Assembly (NCBI GenBank): GCA_026770025.1
Contig: JAMXDE010000068.1
Location: 1-64,000 of the forward strand
Direction of reading: 5' to 3'
Source of the DNA: Craspedostauros australis
Taxonomy: Eukaryota; Bacillariophyta; Bacillariophyceae; Mastogloiales; Achnanthaceae
Length of the DNA: 64,000 nucleotides
A program made the position numbers and the translations under genes. Shown in pieces: positions 42,906 to 54,687 of this stretch; positions within the stretch are counted from its first letter, which is position 1; every line of letters begins with the position of its first letter. The notes below the pieces were generated by a model that saw only the letters and a program-made list of their open reading frames with translations, made no database searches and was not told where the DNA came from.

Positions 42906-45900
42906 GCCTATCCGCTTTTTTGCCGAAAAGGGGCGCAAAGGGGCTACAATGGGCCACATGGGGCTACAAGTTTCCCGGATAAAAACAACCAACCCTTATC
43001 ACCAACAACAATGTGTATATAATGGTATCAATTGAAAGCCAAGAGTGAGATCTATCTGATGATGTTGTCAAACTTGCTGTGTGTTGATCGCTTGGATTCC
43101 ATTTTATTGCTTGTGTTGACCCCATTTTGGAGGTTTTCCCCAAACCGACCGCGAAAAAAAAACGGTGGAAAACGCAGGGGCTACACAGGGGCTACACGTA
43201 CAATTCTACTGGGCCCTGGTACAAAATAATTTTCGGAACCCGTTCAAAACAGGCGCGCAAGCCTCTTCCATCCCCGGTTGGCACTTTGTTTCGTCTGTTG
43301 GACCTGTTCGTGGCATCGATGGAATCGCGAGTATCTTCCGGTTGCGGTGGTGTGGTGGTTGCCTGCTGTGTGTTGTTCGTCGGCCCCTTGTGTGCCGTTG
43401 AAGTTGGTGCTCTCGGCTCGTGATTCGAAATTTTGTCGTGTCGGCGACTTCAAACACACCAACACCTGTATTTGAATCCAATGTTCACATGCAGCAATGA
43501 ACATGAGGCCATTCCAAGATGTTGCCACCATCTATCAATGATCATTGCTGGCGACAATGGTTTCAGAGCAGTGCAACGGATCCATAACAGTCAGCGATCG
43601 CTCGATTTGTTGGGGCGTGACGCTGTATCACTTCTTGCCCATCAACATGCACACAACATTTGATTGAGACATCAACACTTTGATCGCACACATTCTGATC
43701 ATCCCCCTCCCAACATCTCCGCAACACGAACAACATCAACATGAGGATCACTCTCGGAGCCAAGGTCGCTGGCAGATGCGGGCCTCGTCGGTCCAACGCA
43801 CCTCGCAAAAAGCATGGCTACATCGTGGGACGCATGATCAAGGTTCTTCCCAAACACAACTGGATCGTCCATTGGGAATCCTTGGGTGTCGTATGCCAAC
43901 ACAGTTCCCAAACCCTCATTTGCCTGGAAGGCGATGAAAGTCCACTTCCCGACACCAAGGTCAAAGAATACATTCAAACCATCTTCGTTGGAAAAGGAGT
44001 TGCGGCGTTGGATGCTTTTGCAAAGAGCCACAGATTCCTCCCGCCACCAGAGGCGATCACTGGACCGGCGGATGCACCTGCAGTCAGCCAAGACTTGGGT
44101 GTTGGGACGAACTCTCCATCCAGCAACATTCTCCCAAGCAACGATCCGGCTGCAACTTCTCTACCACTGAACTCTCCTCCCATCAACATTCACCTGACCA
44201 ATGTTCCGGCCGCAACTTCCCAACCAACAAACTCTTCGCACACGCCCCCAACCAACAAAGTCAGTATTGACGGCGGATCCGAAGAGCCAGAGGATGACAC
44301 ATCTATGGATTGCAACATTGACAACAACTTTGACAACGACGTGTTGAATTATGCAATTGAGATGGAGGAACAAATCCTCCACTATGAACCACATCACGCA
44401 GAGAAGGCCACACTGATCTCCGACAACACCTCCATCAGCGTGGGATCTCGAGCCGACGTAATGACGTGGAAGGTTGTACCAGATGACCACATTGGCAGCC
44501 CCAAAGATGGATCTTCACGGGAGTGGGTGGGGGTTGCAAACTTTGACTTCGCCAACCTAACTGTCGCGGGCAGGGGCAGGGACAGCAGGTACCAACGTAT
44601 CAACATGCTGCATCTCCTACAGCACATGTGGCCTGGCGACTGGATTGCCCAGGTTGACAAGCTCAATCAAAGGATCATCACAAGGCAACTTCCCACAAGA
44701 ATATCAGAGGATCAGATCGACAATCACCTCATATCTCATCACAAGTTTTGGGTGTTCTTTGGATTGCTCCTTCTGGGCACTATCGAAGGCACATCCTGCC
44801 TGTGGGGCGACGGAGACACTGAAGGATTCAAACAGCCAATGGACGTCACCAACCACATGAAGAATTATCAGTTTCGTGCCATCCGAGAATCACTGATCCC
44901 ACACATCTTCGCGGATGCATCCAAGCAATTCTCGGATCCATGGTGGCAAATTCAACCAGGTGTGGATGCTTTCAACACGAAGCGGGCGGAGATCATGTGC
45001 GCGAGCACACTGAAGGTGATGGATGAATCCATGAGTGCCTTCAAGACACGAACAACCAAGAATGGGAACCTTCCTCACCTATCCTTCGTCCGCCGCAAAC
45101 CTGAGCCGCTGGGCATGGAATTCAAGACCGTTGCCGATGGAGAGACAGGGATCATGCTGTTCTTGGAGATCCAACGGGGCAAGGAGGGAATGGAGGGTGC
45201 GGCCTTCCTTGACAGGGTGAAGGGCAAGAACGCTGCATGCACCCTTCGCATGGCAACAACAACCAACGTCTGCACCGATCCTTCGAAATCTCCGGATGAT
45301 CCGCAGTTCAACCAGGGCAAGAGCATCTTCCTGGGAGACTCGTGGTTCGCGTCTGTGGAGGCCACCAAGGCGCTTGAAACAGAGCTGGGTGCAAAGTTCA
45401 TCGGCATTGTGAAGACGGCTCATCGTTTGTACCCCAAAGTCTTCCTGGAGACCACAATGAAGGCGTGGCCATCCGGAAGCCAGCTGCTGATGGAAAGTGA
45501 GTGCGGCGGTCACAAGTACTACACACTGGGGTACAAGTACTGCAAGGCCAAGGTACTCTGCTTCGTCTTTTCCGCGGGAGCTGGGCATGCAGGCTGCGGG
45601 GCGCCGTATTTGTCGAAGTGGATCTCGGACGATGGGTGCCCCATGACAAAGAAAGTGGATCGGCCGAGTGTCGCTTCGAAGTACTTTGAAAGCTGCAACA
45701 AGGTCGATGTCCACAACCAGGCTCGACAGGACATCCTCGGTCTGGAGAGAACTTGGCCCACATGCGACGGATACTTCAGGCTTGTCACGACTCTCTTTGG
45801 GATAACCGTTGTGGATGCATGGAGGGCATACTGATGCCACTTGGCGGGCAAGCACCAACACAAGAATGTGCCTCTCATGGATTTCGTGAACATGATGGTC

Positions 45901-46846
45901 AAGGACATGCTCCACAACAACGAAGCCCCTGATCCACCAAGCTCATTTGCCAGGATGAGAAGCGACCAGCCATCGGAAGTGCAATGTGGTGGCAATGGTG
46001 GCTCCTTGTCTTTGTTGACAACCGACAGTCCAGCCCATGCGACAACACAGGTGGCCCGTGCGACGACACAGGTGGCTGAGTGGCCCCGAGCAGACTTGAT
46101 CAATGGCCACCACTTGGTAAAGCACCCAGGTAGAGTCCGGAACGGGAAGATTGACCATACGAAGCAGGGGATCGCCAGGTTCATGACGAGAGGGAAATGG
46201 GGCAGATGTTGTGTGTGCACGAACTCGTCAAGGTACCATTGCCTGAACTGTCGAACAGGGTCTCCAGGCCAAACTGTTTGGTGCTGCGAAATGAAGGAGT
46301 ACGACGGATTATTTCGACGATGTTTCGAAATCCATGCAGAGAAACATGCAGGATCAAGGTCGCGTAGTTCCACACACCCAGACAGCATGACAGATAGTTA
46401 AAGAAAGATGAGTGAAGAAGTCTGTGTCACAACTCTTTCTATGTTCAATAGATTGTATGCAGAATCCAATGCAATGCAGGAAAGGAAGTGAAACGCCGCA
46501 GGGGGGATGATCGGCAGGAAGAAGCGATGCCACCAGTTTTCAGTGACCCGACCCGACGATATTGGATGTGGCAGAACTCAACGAGGAGAAGAGATGTGAA
46601 CACCAAACTTCGGGGAGGGATGCAACAGATGCAGGACAGATAGCTGGTAAAGTTTGGTGTTGGTAGGATTGAGTGAATGTTAATCCGGAGCAAAAGAGTG
46701 CGGATGTTGGTGTTTTTTGCAAGTTGGTGCTGTTTCCCTCGTAGCGGCTCCGTAGAGTTGTACCAGGATTCGACTACTTCGACCCTGTAGCCCTTTGTGG
46801 CCCCTTGTGGCCCCAAATGGGGGCGACACAAAAAGCGGATAGGCAC
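42906..46846 (+). mobile_element. piggyBac-like DNA transposon (3.9 kb)
   Basis: Ends are GCCTATCCGCTTTTTTG (from 42906) and its near complement CAAAAAGCGGATAGGC (to 46844). Both ends carry subterminal repeats GGGGCTACA or GGGGCCACA: four in direct orientation near 42940-43200 and three in inverted orientation near 46785-46815, likely transposase-binding sites. TATT flanks it (42902-42905 and 46847-46850); two bases, AC, lie between the right inverted repeat and TATT. piggyBac elements normally duplicate TTAA, so the target is atypical or altered by mutation. The transposase at 43741-46401 fills its centre. Confidence 0.8.
43741..46401 (+). pseudogene. piggyBac-like DDD transposase with one in-frame TGA
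   Basis: The ATG at 43741 opens a 697-codon frame ending in TGA at 45832-45834; the same frame then continues to TAA at 46399-46401, 886 codons in all. DDE_Tnp_1_7-type motifs are present: LKVMDESMSAFKTR (Asp428), FLGDSWFASVEATKAL (Asp533) and ESCNKVDVHNQARQ (Asp656), followed by FGITVVDAWRAY. After the stop comes the family's Cys/His tail (CCVCTNSSRYHCLNC, then CCEMKEYDGLFRRCFEIH). The N-terminal ~200 residues hold Asn/Pro/Ser repeats of the type PSSNILPSND and an acidic stretch. The stop could be a CGA-to-TGA change. Either the copy was recently inactivated, or a 697-aa form without the Cys-rich tail is made. The enzyme would cut and paste DNA in the nucleus. Confidence 0.88.
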
Positions 46847-47044
46847 TATTTAGGGCACCTTTTCAAAATGTGCCTTAAATAGAGCATCTTTTCAAAACGT
46901 GCCATAAATAGGGCATCTTTGTTCGATGTAGGCTAGAGACAATTCAATCACGGATTGATGAAACCAGAATGTCCAAATACGACATTCTAACCACAGATGG
47001 TGATGCTGTTCGTTAGTCCGATAGTCCGTTTTACCGGAAGTCCC

Positions 47045-48994
47045 TGGCACACTTCCTTCTGCAAACACTGTCCAGATGATGAGCGCGATTGCCGGTGCTT
47101 CAATTCCCCCATCTGAACAAGTTCGGGTGGAGGATGCACGCCTTGTGCGGAAACGTGAAGCTTACGGATGGCAGAGCTGAGGCCAGATCACACATCATGC
47201 TGGAGATGTGTGCGATGTCTTGGCGTTGATGCCGATGCTGCACATCTTTGATCCAATGATGCCTTTGGCCAAGTCGTCAAGCTGGAGCATTGCTCAAGAC
47301 ACACACACCCTGAGGTGAATTGGTCCTGAGATGTGAAAAACAATGGCTTGGCACCAATGCATCATATGGTACCAATACATTGCACCTGAAACGTATCGCT
47401 TTGAACACTGGAGTATCCGAAAATCCAACCAATTGGTTGGACTGCAACAAGCCTTGCACACTCCAACGGCAGTGATCCAAGACAGTGCAAGAGTAGAGCC
47501 AGGTGAGCATAGTTTCACTATCAGCACATACATGATCACATCAGTGGCAATCTTCAATTGGTGTCACATGACATCCCCTTGGCTGCTCTCCTGCTTGCAC
47601 ACTGTCTCTTGTTCTATCTTTTTGCTCAGCTCGATCCCAATCGTGCACCAAATCCAGATCAAGAGCCACCCACACATGTCAAGTCAGATGTCATCGCAAC
47701 ATTCACACACTTCACCAAGTGATCATTCAGAGCATCGTTCGACACAGTGATGAGGGCACAAGTGTTGGAAATCCTCCAGGTATCGCAAAGGTATGCTTCG
47801 GTTGCATCAAGCTTGACCAAAGCACAATTGGCAAGGTGTATGGCTCTTTCTTTGCTCGTCGGCTCACCAGCTGCCCCATGGCTGGTCCGAACAATCGGGT
47901 GAATGCTTGCATACCACAAGGACCCAACAATGAGATGACAATGAAAGTGTCAATAGTGACTCCAACTGAGGTTCAATGCTGTTGATATTCCAAGCTCCTC
48001 ACCCACTCACAGCCACATCCATCCTGTTTCACTATCCACAACCAAACCAAATCATGAAGTGCAAGCTATCCATTGCATGATGTGTTGGAAATCCGGGGTT
48101 AAGGTAGTAGATTAATCTGTTATCAATCTGTACCAATTTAGAACTGTGAGAACAAACTCCTTGACTCTCCAATTCCGATTCAGCAGCAAGTGTAATCCGT
48201 AGCAGTTCACCATGATCATGCACATGTCCATGGTTGCTTTCATCTGCTTCATCATCTTGCTCTCATGCTCTCTTCTGCAGATTCATCATGCATCATCGTG
48301 GTGATTTGCATCTTCTACATTCGAGCAGCATCTCTCATAGACGCACAGGTACCTTCAGCATGGGTCTCAGTCTGATCGATCCCACTTGACCTTCGGTTCC
48401 TCAGTACTCCTCCTGCGCCATCATCACATACTCACCGGTCATGTTCATTCCATGTCGCGTCGTCAATCGTGCTCTTGAGCGGATAGGGGCATCGCTCCTG
48501 TTTCTCTTTCTCGGAGAGGCGATCCCTTGTCCGTCGATGCGTGTCGACATGTCTGATACATATCGACAGTTTCGTCCATAGTCTTGGCTCATGTGCGATT
48601 ACATCCCTAGAGGTCGATCCATAGGTTCGCCCTCATCACAGCGGTGGTACATGGATAGGCTCCATGGTGGGACATGACTGATGTTGATGTCATTCATGAA
48701 CAGAGAGTTGATGGGGGACAGGCTGCAAGGTGGTCCGAGTGTTACCAACAAAGTTGACCTCGTCGAGTTGTGAAGATATTATTGGGAGGTGCGGCAATCA
48801 TGGGTATCTTAGTAAAAGCGTACCCCCGATTCCTGACAATGATGAAGTGAATCACCTGCATCACCTTCTATACCACATGCACACTTGCCATCGTCTTTTC
48901 ACTGCATGCACATGGAAGTGTTGAGCCAATGAGTGACTTGGAATGTGTGACACAGCAGTGGAGTGATTGCCATTTCCACTTTGCACCATCACCA
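47045..48994. other. Intergenic, possible BTB-like remnant
   Basis: No intact gene. On the minus strand 47660-47920 reads IHLANCALVKLDATEAYLCD and NTCALITVSNDALNDHLVKC, which vaguely resembles the post-BTB helices of ankyrin/BTB proteins. This is weak and could be chance. Otherwise only short ORFs. Confidence 0.3.
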
Positions 48995-49377
48995 TCACTC
49001 CAATGAATTGACTTGCCCAGTACCCTTGTCTTCATCCATAACCTTGCACAACTCCATCATGGGCATTGCAATGTACTCATCATCAAATCTGTGGTTCATT
49101 GTTCCACCATGACAGAGGGCATGGATGTCTCCCATCAGCTGAGGCTTCCAAAACAACTTGTTGGAGTCTCCATGGGTAAACAACAAATGTGTGTCTTCAG
49201 CGACCATCCTCATTGTTGCTTGCTGCATGCATGTGCAAAATCAAGCAGAGTGCAGCCCTGGCTGCTTGTTGCCTTGTTGATATCACCTCTTTCATTCTGC
49301 TTCTTTCATTTCTTCATTGCTGTCAGATCACCAGTGCTGGAAGCAGCAAAGAGTTGCTTGTTTGAGACATCTGGCAT
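48995..49377 (-). pseudogene. Ankyrin/BTB pseudogene, internally deleted
   Basis: The start is MPDVSNKQLFAASSTGDLTA (ATG at 49377), then a TGA where the intact copies have the Trp codon of EWKKQNE, then KKQNERGDIN and one ankyrin-like unit (CTLLDFAHAC). The sequence then jumps, in another frame, to the protein's far end: MRMVAEDTHLLF, then IHALCHGGTMNHRFDDEYIA and MPMMELCKVMDEDKGTGQVN. The latter matches the C-terminus of the copy at 29220-30932 (EYSAMSMMDLYKVVDE). Most ankyrin units, the linker and the BTB core are missing. Divergence is far greater than between the two intact copies, so this is an older duplicate. Confidence 0.8.
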
Positions 49378-50272
49378 GTTGAGATGGTGTTTGATAGCTG
49401 TCAAGAGGTTGCTGGACAGGCATCAGATGATTGGATGATTGTTTGATTGGTTGAATGGTATCGCATGGTTGAATGGTTGGATGTTGTATGGTATCTCATG
49501 GTGCCTCTTGGCATGGTATGAGCATGGACTCATGCCATTCACAGCTCATCGAGGAGGACCGTCAACATGGAATGCAGATCCTTGTTGTGTCCAGGTCTGA
49601 GTTGTGTGGAGTGTTGGGTACGAACGAAACTAGATGAGACGAAGTGGAACAGAGGAAGAGGTGCCGATCTGGACATGTTGAGAAAAGGGTATCCATGACT
49701 GGTGGGACCACCAAAGTCGACGGAACGTGGGTGTGATGTGTGCGGAAAAACAAGGAATGAGAACCATCCTTCGTTGACAACACACTAGTCACAGTCAAGT
49801 TAGAGGTATGCGAACAACTCGGAATCCAAACACGGAAATGGCCAACACGAAGATCTATGACCCGGGTTCAACAGGATCGATGGATATTCCCCGATGATTC
49901 CAAATTGCTGCCTCTTAAACTTCACTCATCGATAGCCCTATATGTGAGGACCCTACACAACCCTCAAGACCCCCCCTATCTCCTTTAGTTCAGAAGTTAT
50001 TTTAATTTTAGTTTTGAGGTAAGGCTACAACTAATTTGGAGGCGACGTACAGACGTCACTGTTTTGATACTTTTGAGCGTGGATTTCGGGAAAGATTGGG
50101 GTTCCCGTTCGACAATCAGTGTTTGAAAAAGTGGGAAGCTAGTCCAACACGACATGTCATTGTCCGTTGCAGAATTGGCGCCCATGGTTTCCACGACTTG
50201 CTCGGCTTCCGGAACAGCGGTGCGCTGCTCATTTGATGTTGCCTGGTGGTGGCATCCCGAACCCCAAGCCCC
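49378..50272. other. Intergenic, nothing recognised
   Basis: Contains a run of GGTTGAATGGT-type short repeats near 49450-49490. No gene is supported. Confidence 0.4.
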
Positions 50273-50341
50273 CTAACCCTAACCTAACCCCAGTACTAAC
50301 CCCAACCTAACCCTAGTACTAACCCTAACCTAACCCTAGTA
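50273..50341 (+). repeat. Interstitial telomere-like array, three 23-bp units
   Basis: Three consecutive 23-bp units (50273-50295, 50296-50318, 50319-50341), each made of CTAACCCTAACC then TAACCCTAGTA with one or two changes, followed by a CTAACGTTAACGTTA palindromic tail. The core CCCTAA is the complement of the TTAGGG telomere repeat common in eukaryotes. Confidence 0.8.
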
Positions 50342-51225
50342 CTAACGTTAACGTTATTTTCCTTCATTTCAATTCGCTGTACCCATGCCTTGTGACGACG
50401 GAAACATCATCGCGACACTGACGTGGAACCCTTTGCACCAATCATGTTTCATGGGTTATCAGCCTATATTCGTATGGTCCGCGGCCAGACGTTATATCTG
50501 ATGCATAGGAGTGCCAAACGAGACGACGGCATCGTTTCCATTTCCGTTCGTTTCCGTGGCGCAGCATTTCAGTTCGCAGTGTGGTTGCCGCAAACGGGGA
50601 CAACACACCTTTGATTCAACCAACGACACTGCACACCAATGCGCCCAGAATGTGTCCATGAAGGATTGGTGGAAGACTGCAGCACATTATTCCAGATCTG
50701 TATGTTGTTACTGTAACAATGGCTTGGTTGCATCTACCTGGTATTGTGGTACACTAAATAATTGTAATAGGTACGTATCGTAGGAAATGCCTTTGCTGTT
50801 CCGATCCGCTTGACGCTTATTTTCTTGCTTGAAGTCATTTTCCCAACAGGTTGTCAATGTTGCCCTCTCCTTTCTCCTCTGAGGCGCCCGATGGAGGTTC
50901 GTCGGCGTTGTTCCCGACATATGGTACCATGTGGCACCATGTCCATCACGCGAGTTGGTAGAACTGTCGGGGTCGTAGAGTACTTGTCTATGTAGACGCG
51001 CTTGTAGGACGCCGATCAAACTGGCATGGGCCACGACTTGCTTGTCCAGGCACGCAGAGTAGCATTCCGAATTCGACCATGTCGTACACACACGTCCCTG
51101 TGTGCATGTTGCAAAGAGGTGATACATGCGGATTTCTGATAGATACCAAGCCAAGGGGAAGTTTCGACGCCAGCACGAAAAGGGAGCTGGAAGGATGGAA
51201 AGCGGCTCCTGAAGTGCGAATTGCG

Positions 51226-51257
<32 letters not shown>

Positions 51258-52698
51258 TGGAGATGAGGATGACGGTTGCCACATGGTTCCTATCATCCTC
51301 TTAGCGCGTTCTCGTCAACTTCGGGCTTTGCTTCACTCGCGTGTTAGGGGGAAATCGAGGGACTGGTTTTCGCAGCTCGCAATGGCAATGTACCTTGCCT
51401 CCGTTCGCCTCTCTCTGTTTCGTCATATGGTGTGTCATCAGGAAACCTCTCCAGGGTGGGTTGCAGGATGCATCTTCGTGCTGATCTGCGTGGAAAGTCT
51501 GGGTCTGTGAGGGGAGGTCCCGTTGAATCGCAGAGATGATGACATTCTTTCCATCTCTGATGGAAATGGTCGCCGTAGCCGCTGCACGAACCTACAGTTG
51601 AGGGCGTGCTGACACGGAGTTGGTTGTGTCGTTCGTGTTGTAGATGTCGACTTTGCTTCCCACTGGTGTCGAGAGATGACAAGTGCTGATGTACCAGACT
51701 GATACCTCACTCAAGGATGAGTGTAGAAGCTGTTCGTTGTCTCTGGCTCTCTCGTTGTCACCCTTGTGTGCGACACCATTGGAGAGCTGCACCTTCGTCT
51801 CCTTCCGACATGCACGCGAGCGACATCGGCTGGGCTGTTTGTGTGGTGTTGTTCCACGAGGCTTTCGCCCACGGAGCAGCGAATTGGCGGGTTGCAGTGG
51901 CCCCCAATTGATATCACTGAGACATTCTGGAGACAAAATTTGGGTGCATATGTCTTCGGTTCAACTGCATACTTTGTCTTCGAATTTAGGAATTCCCCCT
52001 CACCTTGACGTATTTCAAGCGATATGATTGGCTAAGGGCCTTGTCTGCCGTTACGAGTAACTGCTCGCATCCATCCAATCTCGGATCAGGGCTGGCTATC
52101 CCAACCAATCGATTTTTCCCCCCTGACAAACAGGCACATCGAACATGGCAGATTCTCTGGTCATGAGCTTCCACGTTGACAGATACAGTTGAGATTCAAT
52201 GAGGGACAGACTATTACCGAACACGGTATCAACCCGATGGGAGAAATTCTTGTTTTGGCGCGAAATCTTCCGACTTGATTGACCACCAAATCTTTTCTCC
52301 TCCTTTCTCTCCTCCATTCACGAATCCGTCATGACTCAAACCTGACCGACCTGACTCACACCCCACCTGGGAACTATATGAGCCTGATCAGTGAGTCGAC
52401 CAATCGTTTGAAATGGACATTCTAACTTTTCATCTGAGATATCCAAACCAAGCACATATTCGTAATCCTTATAATCTAATTATAAATAATTAACCGATCG
52501 ATTTTTTATGTATATCCTGTTTTAAGTTTTATGGATCGATCTATATGTTCATTCTAGTCGCGTGGATCCAACAGCACAAAACCCGTTGTTTTTCGCCGAA
52601 GGTTCTATGATGTTCCCATGTATTTATCGTGAGGTGATCAGTCACGCACTTGCTTCCGAAGGTGTCAGTCGTTTGGTACGCGTTAATTACACGTTAGC
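50342..52698. other. Intergenic, with (GA)n and an AT-rich stretch
   Basis: GA dinucleotide run at 51227-51254 and an AT-rich segment at 52460-52520. On the minus strand, 51390-51720 gives broken but protein-like pieces (TISIRDGKNVIISAIQRD, TFHADQHEDASCNPPW) that I cannot identify. No gene is supported. Confidence 0.4.
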
Positions 52699-53053
52699 AT
52701 GTGGCACCTGATTCCACATTCTGCTCGTCACAAACCACATGACACAAAACACATCACACAAAACACATCATCTCCATCATTTCGCAAAATCGCGCCACAC
52801 TTTGGCTCCATTCACAACTTTCCTCGCCAATGCCCTGCACACTCGCCCTTTCGCTCCATGCCCGTTCTTGTCAGAGTAGTAGTGGCAGTAGTAGTGGCAG
52901 TAGCAGTAGCAGTAGCAGTAGTTGTTGTTGTTGTTGCTTTTGCAAGCTGGTTTGCCTTTCATCGGATGCTCTCCTTGCTCACTTCGTCTCAGACCAGTGC
53001 ACACCATCGCATCCACCTAGCAAACAACACTACTCTCCACCAACAATCCCACC
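52699..53053 (+). promoter_or_regulatory. Probable 5' region of the gene at 53054, with simple repeats
   Basis: Two direct copies of ACACAAAACACATCA near 52741-52770 and a GTAGTAGTGGCAGTAGCA-type trinucleotide run at 52874-52936, then GTTGTT repeats. CACC precedes the ATG. The promoter role is inferred from position only. Confidence 0.35.
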
Positions 53054-53897
53054 ATGTTTCCCTCTGCTGCTGCCAAGGCCCTCTCCAAGGACGGCAACCC
53101 CTCTCCTCGTAAGAAGCCGTGTTCTGCTTACCCTGTATCTGCTCCTCCATTCGACTCCAAGGGGTTCCTGCTGCCTACTGCAGAGCAACTGTTGCCTGAC
53201 AAGCCATCCGCTGCGTTGAGGAAGCCAACCACCATCACGCAAGTGATCGATGTGAAGCCGATGCTCGCAGCGGATGGCGGCCTCGTCCCGAACGGTACGC
53301 ATGCGCACGCTCGCGAGCTGCACGTGTTCGTACACATCCTTGACAACAACGGAGGCGTCTTCGACGACTCCAACGTCAAGGTGCGTTCGGAGGGACGAGG
53401 TGTCGGCGATGGGACTTCGGTGAGCGTTATCGTGAACGCGCCACCCCATGCTGTGCCTGACATTGCACCACCTGTCGCGCCTACCCCACCAGCGAGGCTC
53501 CCTCGTCGCTGCAACGCTGTTGTTGCTGGGGGCTACGCAGATGCCTCTGGCGATAGCGACAGCACGTACGGCGACAGCGGCAAGGAGCAACGAACACGCG
53601 CCAGCAGGAACAGGAGAGGAGGCCAGTTCGGGTACAACCCGGAAGAGGCGGGAAACTGGAGGCGTGATGCGATCGGTCGTATCATGGTCGCGCTTCGATC
53701 TAACCTAGATCCTAAAATCCTCCAGCAAATGCCGACAACAGGATTCGTTCTCACAGGCCAACACGATCGGACCATCTGGAGCTCTGTGAAACAGATGTGG
53801 AGTGTCGTATCATCTGCACTTTGGACTGTCCTGCTTCCAGAAGAGGAGGTGCCAACTTGTCAGATGGAACAGGTGGTTTCATACGTACGCGGCAATG
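53054..53897 (+). pseudogene. Unknown protein gene, 3' end lost at copia element 3
   Basis: ATG at 53054 in a good context (CACCATG) opens a frame of 281 codons before the LTR at 53898; the frame then reads 36 codons of LTR to a stop. The N-terminus is MFPSAAAKALSKDGNPSPRK. A middle block reads ARELHVFVHILDNNGGVFDD, followed by a Pro/Ala-rich linker, an Arg-rich stretch (RTRASRNRRGGQFGYNPEEA), and a helical end (WRRDAIGRIMVALRSNLDPK). I do not recognise a domain. The sequence beyond the element (from 61835) does not continue this frame, so the 3' end is lost or lies elsewhere. Confidence 0.55.
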
Positions 53898-54687
53898 TGT
53901 CGAGATGTACATGTGAGTATATGTCAAGATGTACGTGTATATGTGCATCGTTCACCCATTATTCTCTCATACGCACTTGGACGGTACAACTACATTCGTG
54001 TCGATAGTATACTGTGATTCGTCAGAATTACAGGGGAAATGGAACACACGAAAAGGGGCAAGATTTCTGGAGGAAATTTGCAAATAACGATTTCTGGGAG
54101 AATCAGAAGATCGTCCGTCCATGCATCAATGGTACCAAGAGAATCTCGAGGTACTTCCCAACTAAACCTCAGATGACGATATCATCTGACAGACCACTGC
54201 ATCACCAATGGAACGTGACATCTGGAGAGCAGAAGGACGCCTACTGACGTCGACAGGATGTCAACATGTCGCCACGTCGACAGCTGTCTCCAAGTCAGAG
54301 CAGGAGGCGAAGATGCGATGACCCATGAAGATCATGGATACTGAAGGTGAACTTCAAATGGTAAGTACTCATGGAGTAGGAACCAGTACTGAATGAACGG
54401 AGTGTCGAATGCGGAGTACGCATCGAACACGGAGTATCGTGCGCGACGAGCACACGATGTTGAGAGAGAGAGAGAATACAGAGAGAGAAGCGAGAGAGCA
54501 TCTCGCGTACCGACTCATAGTCGGAGACTGAATCTACGAAACAGATTGAAGCACCAAGAGCATCGGGCGAGAGAACGGCGTACACCGAGAGGATCGGAGT
54601 AGCCAAGTAATGAAATAGCAAACAGACGACTATCAACCAACACCATCTTCCACGATCGTAGGTTACCGTGAGCGGAACTTGCCAACA
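53898..54687 (+). repeat. 5' LTR of copia element 3
   Basis: 790 bp with internal GA runs near 54460-54500. Compared with the 3' LTR, at least three of the differences are CG against CA at CpG sites. Confidence 0.93.

Larger units (their letters stand above)
41953..47044. mobile_element. MITE-like inverted-repeat element, copy B, carrying two insertions
   Basis: Left arm 41953-42070 (GGGGCTTCCGCTAAACTGCC...) is an imperfect inverted match to copy A's right arm over about 115 bp. Right arm 46851-47044 ends CGTTTTACCGGAAGTCCC and is an inverted match to copy A's left arm: 43 of 45 terminal bases, then about 60 bp ending GATTGAATTGTCTCTAGCCT. Removing the inserts at 42071-42850 and 42906-46846 leaves about 370 bp, a typical MITE size. 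Confidence 0.7.

Noticed and set aside
45841-46401. Separate small gene after the piggyBac transposase
   Set aside because: It is in the same frame, lacks its own ATG at that point, and holds the Cys-rich tail expected of the transposase, so it is the same gene past one TGA.
50273-50341. CRISPR-like repeat array
   Set aside because: Units are contiguous without spacers, are made of telomere-type motifs, and the genome is eukaryotic.
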